A model generated the notes under the pieces. It had not been told where the DNA came from, searched no databases, and was given only the letters and a program-made list of their open reading frames with translations. DNA of 64,000 nucleotides. It comes from Bicyclus anynana. Its lineage: Eukaryota > Arthropoda > Insecta > Lepidoptera > Nymphalidae. The stretch lies in NCBI RefSeq assembly GCF_947172395.1, contig NC_069099.1, forward strand, positions 9,429,740 through 9,493,739, read 5' to 3'. Below are positions 56,318 to 64,000 of this stretch, in pieces (the stretch's first letter is position 1; each line of letters begins with the position of its first letter). Both the position numbers and the translations under genes were made by a program.

Positions 56318-56500
56318 GTCAAGTAGTCGCAGAGGTTAGTGACTCTACCTTTGCACCCAAGGCCGTGGGTTTGATTTCCATATATAAAAAAAATATTTGT
56401 GTGATGATTATCTAATACAAAAAAAAATGTGCCACGGTGTTTGTGGTCGCACGCTAAACGAATCAAAAAACTAATAAAAAAAGAAAAACTTACATACAAA
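56318..56500 (+). mobile_element. tRNA-like SINE fragment, family C
   Basis: Plus strand: caaggccgtgggtttgattt (B-box-like), atatttgtgtgatgatta, then gtgccacggtgtttgtggtc. Similar to 430-535. Confidence 0.55.
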
Positions 56501-57077
56501 AATAATAGAATAAATTTTATGCGATTTATAATATATATTCACTTTCAATGTCTATAAGCTTCATCCATTTACAGTACATTTTACAGTATTGGATATAAGC
56601 AATACTATTTTCTTTTATTCAAATCAAACTTGGGGACAATTTTTCTTATAGTATGGAAAATTCGTAAATTTGGAAAGTGCTAGCCCGAGGCTTTAGAATA
56701 TTATTATGCTTCAATTCTCTTCAATCAGGTTATGATGCCCAGAGCAATGGTCGATATACGAAGATACGAGCAAATCAACAAAAATAAAAGCTTGCTGGAA
56801 TTTTGTCACACAGTATGTATGTATTCGATTTCTCTTACTATAAAGATATATTTTTTTATCAGTTTTACTACATAAATATACATGTCTGTTTGTAGCACCA
56901 TAGCTCTTAAACATAGCAATCGATTTTGATTAATAGTGTTTTGTACATTAACTTAAGTGACAGATACCATATAAGTTATCTACTTGGATTTCCCGCTATT
57001 CCTTTGGGTTTTCTTTGGCAAATTAATTGTCTTTTTTCCTAAACCATGCCTATGCTTAGAGCAGACAAATAAAATCC

Positions 57078-57362
57078 TACTGATATTATAAACGCGAAAG
57101 TTTTAAGCCGAATTAGCTGAAATTTGGTATTGACATATGTTATAGCATGGATTAACACATAGGCTACTTTTATTCCCGAAAAATCCATGGTTTCACAAAA
57201 TTTGCGAAAACTGATGATTTTGATTATATGAATGTTTGTTACTCTTTCACGCCTTGACTACTGAACCGAATTAGCTTAAATTTGGTATTGAGATATATTA
57301 TAGCATGGATTAACACATAGGCTACATTTTATCCCGAAGAAATCCGGGATAAAATCCGGAAT
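57078..57362 (+). mobile_element. Helitron-like repeat
   Basis: ctgatattataaacgcgaaa, aattagctgaaatttggtat, ggattaacacataggctact repeated twice. The plus-strand version of the 21.6- and 31.0-kb elements. Confidence 0.6.
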
Positions 57363-57517
57363 TTCATTTATATGTATTACGTGTTAATGTTTTGATAAAA
57401 ACTTCATCCATGTGTAAAACTAAAGACTATGACATTATTTATTTATGATCAGACATTAGATATTACATAGGTACTCATTTCAGTATTGAAGTTAGAATTT
57501 CCAAGAAGTGTTTTTCT

Positions 57518-57695
57518 AAAGGTAGCATTCGGTTCTTGGTGAACCGCGACCCGCGACCACGACCTGCGACCACGACCGTACGACCCACTACTTAGTATGA
57601 ATTTATATGGAGCACTAAACAAAGGTGGTCGCGCGACACGGTCTCGAGATTTGAGTAGTGCTGGTCGCGGTCGCCAAGAACTGAATGCTGCCTTT
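57518..57695. mobile_element. MITE with GC-rich subterminal repeats
   Basis: TIRs aaaggtagcattcggttctt and its imperfect inverse (aagaactgaatgctgccttt). Subterminal cgcgaccacgac/gtggtcgcg blocks are also inverted. No coding capacity. Confidence 0.75.
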
Positions 57696-58299
57696 TACAC
57701 TATAAAATTAGCCTATCACTATACTCGAACATATAAATGAAATTTAAGTCTCACCGTAATTTCAAAACAGCTATGTTTTTAAGTGCTTATAGTAGTACAA
57801 GATCCTGCATAAGAAAGATATACCCTCAACAGTTATTTATTTGAGTAATAAATGATAAATAATATTTACATTCACAGATTGCAGTGAGTAATGATTAAAT
57901 GTTTAATTAAATTTATTAACTAAAACTTAAACTAAACCAACGAGGGTTTTGGTTAATTTAAAATAATCATACACTAGTTTTATAATAATATACCCAACAG
58001 ATTTGATAACGTAAAGGTTGTCTGCTTTCACCACTGCAAACAGATATAAACAGGTGAGTAAATGTTATTTAGATACCCTCATCAGTAATATAATCGTCTA
58101 ATATTTCAAATGAAAGCTTATTATATGCTCAATTTACCTGACTTTGATGTAGTTCATGGTTTCCTAGATTTACAAAATCTATGTAAAACGTATCTGGCTG
58201 CAATTTAACTAGACAACCTATATGAATGTATATATTTCTAATGCCGGTTCTTAAACATTCACAGTAATTTATACGATATTGAAATACCAATCAAGCTTT

Positions 58300-58466
58300 A
58301 TAAGAAAAGTCTGTCTGCTCTCTATCTATTTCCGGGCTCTGGAATAGCTGAACCGAAATAAATGGGACTTTCCATGGTAGGTAGAGGAGCTTATTAAGCA
58401 ACATATTGGGTTTTAGTTATTTTGTGAATAACTGAAATACACGAAGTCGTGGGCGTTTGCTAGTAT
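58300..58466 (+). mobile_element. Helitron-like repeat, CTAG end
   Basis: aatagctgaaccgaaataaa, gactttccatggtaggtaga, and end gaagtcgtgggcgtttgctagt. A related piece at 55205-55372 ends gcgagcgtccgctaca. Confidence 0.5.
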
Positions 58467-59139
58467 ATAGTAATATTCTTGCTATATAGCGTTCTGGGAC
58501 TAAGTTTTTTTTGGATCTATCTGTAAGGCAGGACGAAGTACTTCCTAGAAATTTTCAGTAAAAATTGAAATTGCAAAGTTTGTGATGTTATACCCCGTGC
58601 CTCGGACGTTAAGTAAATTAAGCAGTCGATCCAAGTCATGATCATAGACAAATGATAGTGATCCTTACAAAATCAAATAATTATTATCACTAATCTAGGA
58701 CGGATAATTTGCATTACAGAGATGTGGTGGGCTCCGTAATCTATATGATATACATTATGTATATTTTATAAATGTAATCCTGTAGGAGGCCGTTAAAAAA
58801 TACTGTATCAATTATGATGTTTTCTTTATAGTAATAAATCAAATTAACTTTAAAGCGTCAGTTAATTACATTTTAAATAATTTATATTCTTATAAATTTT
58901 TGATTATAAGTCTTAGTCTCGACAAGAATATATATTTAGTGTGCACTCGTTCTTAGTTTGCCAATGTAGCCACAGTTTTCTTAGAGTTCTATTATTATCA
59001 TTTCATTAACATGAAATGCTCAGTTAATAAAGTTATTTAATTAGCACTAAGGAAGGCTCATTCATACTTGCTTCTACTTTTAATAATATTATCTAAGTTC
59101 GAACTGATGTTCAGTTTAAGTAAATAAGGGGTCTTTATA

Positions 59140-59320
59140 GGTGGTGCAATATCAACTTGGAACCGGAAAGTGCAATGATGTTGACCCTCCACTAAGTGGA
59201 CCGTAGACATGAAAGGGATTGCAAATAGCTTCCGGTTGCAGTCAGCTCAATACAGTAGAGTTATAAAATCCTTACAAAATTCCTACGTAGACAGTGGACG
59301 TCCAGATGTGGGTTATGCTG
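59140..59320 (+). pseudogene. Degenerate RTE-type LINE 3' fragment
   Basis: Plus-strand traces: gtgcaatgatgttgaccctc, then aagtggaccgtagacatgaa, then agacagtggacgtccag. These resemble the TDDIKR...QQWTSIG end of the family but with many changes. A similar degenerate piece on the other strand lies at 62465-62630. Confidence 0.5.
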
Positions 59321-60528
59321 ATAACACTCCTTCTATGGTATAATTAAGTATGTCATATTTACTCTAGGTGGCGAGACTTGTTTCGTAAAGAGTAGGGATT
59401 TAGAGAGGGGTAGCGATCAGTTGGCAGGAACGATTTGCGATATAAGGCACTTGTCGTCCAGTCGGCTTTAGTGTGCTCGTGGCGTTCGAGCCGTCCACAT
59501 CACTTGTTGTGTAATTCTTTATGGGTTACTTGGGATATGCAGGGAGAGTGACTTAAGTGAAAAAGGGGAGTGCTAGTTAACAATCAAAGACGTTTTTAAC
59601 CCTACACACAAATTTCACAAGTGCGTGACTCCACTCAAGGTCATTCTCTGCCACTCTAGCGTCTTATTTTGTTTACAGTTTGTTTTGTTAATTAAGTTGT
59701 CCTGACAAATGAAAACCATATTTATTGATGTTTTGTTTGTCATAAATAAAATCTTTTTACTATAATCCTGTTGTATATTGCATGTTGCTAATATCAGACC
59801 GCTCAAATGGATTTTTTTATCACAATCAACGTGAACCACTACTTAGTTAGCTCCCCCTAAAAGAAAAGCTTAAGGCTAATCCCATACAATACCATTGGTA
59901 ATACTCAGAATAAATTGAATAGATTTAGAGACGTGCGCTTAATGTTAAATGTGAGATTACTCAATACTCCTTCCCGTTTTAATATTATTTATATACACGT
60001 TGAAGGGAATTTTGTTTAAATGAAATTTGCATTTGATGGCGCTGGAAGACCATCATGAACATCAGGCGCGTTCATTAGGTGTGTAGGAAAGCAAGGGAGG
60101 AAAACTTATTTAAAACTATGCAAACCGCGGTATTATTTTTAGCTAGATGCCGCTTATATTATACATGCAAATGTTTATGCCTTGCATGTAAGATATAATT
60201 TATAACTTTCAGTGAAAATAAACAAGAATGTGTTGTTTCTGAAACCATAATTTTATTGTCCAGAACATACAAAGTAACAAGGTTATGTCGTTAGGTACTT
60301 ATAACAAAAGATTGGATAACCAGACATATAGCAAACAACTCACCTGAAACCAAAAAACAACATTCAAAGCTTATAATTTCATTGTTATGGCCAGCAATTT
60401 ATTGTTTTTAATATATATACTATGCACAAAAATTAAGGGAGCAGAAAAAAAATCAAATTTTTGGGGGATTTTCAACAGGCTGTAACTTATACAAAAATGG
60501 TCGTACAGCAAAAAAAAATTATTTTTTT

Positions 60529-60707
60529 TTATATAATGATTTATTTATTTTGCTATCATCCGCGAAAATTCGGCGAACCCATGCGACAACGTCACCCAGG
60601 TCCGACAAAATACTCTCTACGTACGTTTCACCCCGAAACCGGAGCATCCTCAGGAGATGTTGACTCTACAACGTGCAATTGCAAAGTGTCGTTTTCGACC
60701 TTTGCTT
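60529..60707 (-). repeat. Left inverted arm of Penelope-like element
   Basis: Exact reverse complement of 60988-61166, base for base by eye. Contains the conserved acgtacgtttcacc block seen in two other copies in the window (37.7 and 52.4 kb). Confidence 0.92.
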
Positions 60708-60708
60708 A

Positions 60709-60916
60709 TCTTAAGCATCTCCTAGATACTGGTCATAAGCTGGCAGATAATCATATGTATGACATTTTACACACTTGCAATAAAGGCCTACGACTATGCG
60801 TTTTAGAACAATTAGAAATAATAAAACATAATAAGTCAGGAATTACCTTATTAAATGAACAAATAGAGTTATCGAAGTCACCATTAATAAAAATGTTTGA
60901 ATGCGATGCAAGATAA
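60709..60916 (+). pseudogene. C-terminus of Penelope-like GIY-YIG endonuclease
   Basis: About 68 codons, YLKHLLDTGHKLADNHMYDI through LSKSPLIKMF and TAA. The conserved H, the LE.LEI block and the LN.Q block are visible; the GIY and YIG motifs and the whole reverse transcriptase are missing. The frame runs open into the left inverted arm, a consequence of truncation rather than a fusion gene. Confidence 0.7.
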
Positions 60917-60987
60917 ATTGCTTATATTATGAGTATCTTGGCAACGCCCACCTCTTGCCCCACCTACTTTTTGGTCTATAAAAGACG

Positions 60988-61166
60988 AAGCAAAGGTCGA
61001 AAACGACACTTTGCAATTGCACGTTGTAGAGTCAACATCTCCTGAGGATGCTCCGGTTTCGGGGTGAAACGTACGTAGAGAGTATTTTGTCGGACCTGGG
61101 TGACGTTGTCGCATGGGTTCGCCGAATTTTCGCGGATGATAGCAAAATAAATAAATCATTATATAA
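60988..61166 (+). repeat. Right inverted arm of Penelope-like element
   Basis: Perfect inverted copy of 60529-60707. A TATAAAAG at 60977-60984 sits just before it, about 25-30 nt upstream of a possible initiation region. In this family the terminal repeat usually carries the promoter; the start site here is inferred. Confidence 0.92.
61038..61081 (+). ncRNA. Candidate minimal hammerhead ribozyme in Penelope-like terminal repeat
   Basis: Core CTGAGGA (61042-61048) fits C-U-G-A-N-G-A, and GAA is at 61066-61068. Stem I is TCTC (61038-61041) with GAGA (61078-61081). Stem II is GCTCCG/CGGGGT with a GTTT loop. Stem III is the self-complementary ACGTACGT (61069-61076). The predicted cut is after A61077. 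Short stem III is known for hammerheads in Penelope-like elements. An unpaired U49 between the core and stem II is atypical, so activity is uncertain. Confidence 0.5.
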
Positions 61167-61219
61167 TCATGATGAACTTCCGCAAAGTAACGCCTGCTTC
61201 TATCCAATATTTTTTTTTT

Positions 61220-61900
61220 CATTTTTCTCTCAATTCTGTATTAGTGACTTGTTTTTTTTCATTTTTGATAAAAATTATGACATTTTCAGAGCGAAATTCT
61301 TGCTCCTTTAATTTTTTCAAAAATTCGATCAAGTGGGAAAAAAAAACGGTTGGCTGGATTGAATTGAAACTTTGTAGGGTTTTTGTGGGTATATTGAACA
61401 GTAAAAGGCACACTTAACGTCAGTGTTTTCCGCAATATTTTTGATTGGGCGCTTGATTTTCCAAAAAACGACAAAAAGCCTTTTTTTGGATGCTTTTTCA
61501 AATTCATGTAATGATTAAAAAAATTTTTTTTTTTCAAAATTCAATTGCCAAACCTTGTAGAAAATTTATTCAAGTTTTTAAAACCAACCTCAAAATTTCT
61601 GTGCAATCATTGGTTGCTAAGATATTGGTAATCAAAGACAAAATGATCTTTTTCCATTCAAACATCGATATCTCAGCGAGAAATGCTCGTATCGAGTTTT
61701 AAAAAAAACGAAATGGAATCTGAATAAACAAGCTATCCGGTCCATATGGAGGTTGAGTCGAAAAAATTTTTTCCACGTCCGTAGATTAAAAAAAAAAAAA
61801 ACAAAAAAAATTCGAAAATTTTTTTTCGGTGGTTTTCTTATGATTACTCGAAAAATATTTTCAAAAAAAAATTTTCAAACTCAGATCCAAAAACTAAACA
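61220..61900. repeat. Homopolymer-rich unknown repeat flanking the Penelope-like insertion
   Basis: Long A and T runs interleaved with moderately complex sequence. Together with 60418-60528 (cacaaaaattaagggagcag...) it looks like one older repeat split by the Penelope-like insertion. The short open frames on both strands have no recognisable domain. Identity unknown. Confidence 0.35.
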
Positions 61901-63925
61901 CTTAGAGCTACAATTTGCTTCTTTTTTATATAATTTTTTAACTCAATATTCCTTTTGCTTGTAATAAAATTATTGTTTAAAAAGTATTTAATTAAATTAA
62001 TATATTTCTTGGCTGAGAGATAAATACTAACGTTATTTATTTTGTAGAAATATACTATAAGGCAAAACTAACGTTTATACCTTAATTATTTATATACAAA
62101 CACTAAATCAATAGTATTGAAAGGAATGACATAGACATGAACTATGACTAGATATATGACCCCAATTTGTCAAGCCATTTTGTAAATAACATGAGCACTA
62201 ACGCACATAAGATTTTTATTACAAAGGAAAAAGATATGGCGAGACATATTGAAGAAGTACGAAAAACTTTGATTAATCTTAGTGTATAGTGGGTCTGACT
62301 TTAGTGGATTGGTAGGTATGTATTTTTGCACGTAGTTAGTATATTATATACACTACTTGCAGACACCTCGCAGTTTCACCCTCGTAGTTCTCGATCCCGT
62401 GGGGATATTGGGATAAATTAGCCAACTAAACTTACAAATGACGTGCTTTTCTATTAATAAAAGAATTTTCAAGATGACTATTGGACGTAGGGCTTCTGTA
62501 AGGATTTTAAAACTCTACGGTCTCGAGCTGAATGCATCCCTTTGATATTAATAATTCAGTCCAGTTAGTGGAGGGTCATCATCGTTGCACTTTCTGGTGC
62601 CAAGTTGTCATTCCAACACTTAAAAAGACTTCATACCTACCTATATCAATCCGAACTTAGATATATCTACTAATATTTTACAAAATAAGAAGGTATTTAT
62701 ATTTGAACGTAATTAGTGCATTTAAATACGCCCCTCAGTTTTACCCGTATTGTTTTCGATGCCGTGGGGATATGGGGATAGAATAGCCAACTAAACTTAC
62801 AGATGACGTGCTTTTTTATTCATAAAATAATTTTCGAAACCGGTATAGATCCTAAGATAACTTATGATTAACAATCACAGCTTTATAATATTATAGGGTA
62901 TGATTTTTCGTCTGTCTAGTAGTTAAAACCTATCTCCGACAATAAAGAGAGTTACAAAAGATTTATACATACATTGAATTTACTTAAATAGGCTTTGTTT
63001 TATTGGAAGGATTTCTATCCGAAAAATAAAACTCCTCGTGGACAAAGTTGCGGGCTTCCCTAGTAATAAAAACGCCTTATAAGTTGATCTAATAAGACAA
63101 CAATAGGTAAAGAATCTTCAGATAAGGGATGTCCGCTTCATTGTAATCCTTAACTAAAGTATAATTCGGCAGTCTTTCTCTTGAGACGGTGCGGACATGA
63201 CGCGTGGTTTCCACGTCCCTATTTCGATGAGAGTACTCTAAATTTTTTTTAAAATCACCAGTTTCTTACCATCATTAACAGTTAACAATATTATAATAAT
63301 TTATGCAGTAAACGGTTAATTAACGACCACCATTTCCCGAGCAAAAGTAGTTATGAAGTTGGACGATGCCACTTTTCTTTAGTTCGCGAAATTAACAGAG
63401 TTCTGAACTAAGTGCTACACTGGAAAACGGAGAAAGCTGGAAAACATACCGTGAGAAGTTGCTATTTAATTCTTATACTGTACAAATGTTTTTAAAATAA
63501 TAACATAGGTACTTACCTAAGTTTGGTATTTTAATTATTTATCACTAATTCATATTTCTCTGTCTACATAAATAAATCTATATTTTTGATAATAAGTGTA
63601 GGTAGAATAAAAAAAGTAATATTAAAAGCCTCTTCAATTTCTGGTTAGATGCGTATTTAAGTAACCTGTAATGTATTTAAAATTTAATCAAAGCAAAGAA
63701 AATATTTACATTTTTGCCCATAAATCAATGTACTTTATTACATTTTTCTCATAGTTTTCTGGACTGCGGAGTGACATAGGATAATATGACCATCAATCAT
63801 GAAATTGCTTTGGCCATGAAATCTACACGTATAAATTTGCATTGATAAAGTACAATGGCTGCCTATATCAGATTTATAACTAAAATAGCTTATTATCAAG
63901 GGGAACCAAATCTTGGGAATCAAAC
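61901..63925. other. Intergenic, no gene recognised
   Basis: Contains two related short repeats (62340-62460 and 62720-62895, sharing caactaaacttac...atgacgtgcttttctatt-type blocks), a degenerate LINE end, and a Helitron-like piece ending ttgcgggcttccctagta near 63065. Otherwise AT-rich unique sequence. Confidence 0.45.
62465..62630 (-). pseudogene. Degenerate RTE-type LINE 3' fragment
   Basis: Shows tattggacgtagggcttctg, then ctctacggtctcgagctgaa and ggagggtcatcatcgttgca. These match the 49.2- and 54.5-kb LINE ends in antisense but are heavily mutated. Confidence 0.5.
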
Positions 63926-64000
63926 TTCCCGTTTGAGACACGTGATATTTAATTTCTTAAAATGCACACAAACGAAAAGTTGGAGGTGCATGCCATGGGC
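63926..64000 (-). mobile_element. SINE family A, cut by window edge
   Basis: Minus-strand body (gtttgagacacgtgatattt, aaaagttggaggtgcatgcc) running off the end of the window. Confidence 0.75.

Larger units (their letters stand above)
51292..60417. other. Intergenic, repeat-rich
   Basis: Between the listed SINEs, MITEs, LINE tails and Helitron-like pieces, nothing has coding character. No frame exceeds what chance gives in such sequence. Confidence 0.5.
60531..61208 (+). mobile_element. Penelope-like retroelement remnant with inverted terminal repeats
   Basis: Flanked by attttttttt at 60521-60530 and 61209-61219 (likely target-site duplication). Two inverted arms, 60529-60707 and 60988-61166, are identical over 179 nt, with a 42-nt tail only at the right end (61167-61208). 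The unique middle holds the end of a reading frame (stop 60914-60916) reading HLLDTGHKL...ILHTCNKGLRLCVLEQLEI and LLNEQIELSKSPL. This matches the C-terminal part of the GIY-YIG endonuclease of Penelope-like elements. Such elements are known for terminal repeats in direct or inverted orientation. The reverse transcriptase is absent, so this copy is non-autonomous. Confidence 0.75.

Noticed and set aside
60461..60916. 151-codon frame as an intact gene
   Set aside because: The first part is the inverted terminal arm and only the last about 68 codons match a Penelope-like endonuclease end, so it is a truncated remnant.
61286..61702. Frames of 60-80 codons on both strands
   Set aside because: Lys/Phe-rich products of homopolymer A/T runs in an unknown repeat; no domain.

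Overview
This is eukaryotic DNA, AT-rich and dense in repeats. The repeats are of types common in moth and butterfly genomes: two tRNA-derived SINE families, Helitron-like fragments ending in CTAG, RTE-type LINE 3' ends with ATG/TGA tails, and a GATA microsatellite. I read it as a lepidopteran chromosome and cannot name the species.

The only host gene I can support is SK on the plus strand, the small-conductance calcium-activated potassium channel. I assembled it by joining in-frame segments at consensus splice sites. Thirteen coding segments per transcript run from 14244 to a TGA at 42650-42652. They total 1,695 nt (564 codons plus stop), and every junction keeps the frame. The segments give the conserved pre-S1 region, S1 to S6, the K+ filter, the calmodulin-binding domain, a coiled coil and a Pro/Ala/Ser-rich tail. 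The first segment begins at a splice acceptor, so the true start codon lies in an upstream exon I could not recognise.

The gene's most striking feature is two pairs of duplicated exons. The pore exon exists as 33959-34094 (filter GYGD) and 34536-34671 (filter GFGD). The S6/proximal calmodulin-binding exon exists as 36182-36292 and 36344-36454, with only 51 nt between the two copies. Mutually exclusive use would give four channel isoforms differing in filter, inner pore lining and gating linker.

Region by region. 1-7.8 kb: non-coding, with SINE and Helitron-like fragments and a GATA array. 7.85-11.5 kb: a minus-strand RTE-like retrotransposon with both reading frames open, separated by one in-frame TAA. 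11.5-14.2 kb: non-coding with SINEs. 14.24 kb: first recognised SK exon, whose 3' edge and splice donor have been amplified downstream into a tandem array of about 161 bp period (to about 15.58 kb). 15.6-28.2 kb: a 13.8-kb intron with SINEs, LINE debris and perfect hairpins. 28.2-42.65 kb: the remaining SK exons, with introns carrying Helitron-like pieces, a LINE fragment, a solo Penelope-type terminal repeat, an array of about 82-bp hairpin units and a TIR element. 42.65-64 kb: 3' UTR and then intergenic sequence full of SINEs, MITEs and LINE tails, plus a Penelope-like remnant at 60.53-61.21 kb with perfect 179-nt inverted repeats and a candidate minimal hammerhead ribozyme.

No bacterial-type operon, CRISPR array, rRNA or genuine tRNA gene was seen.
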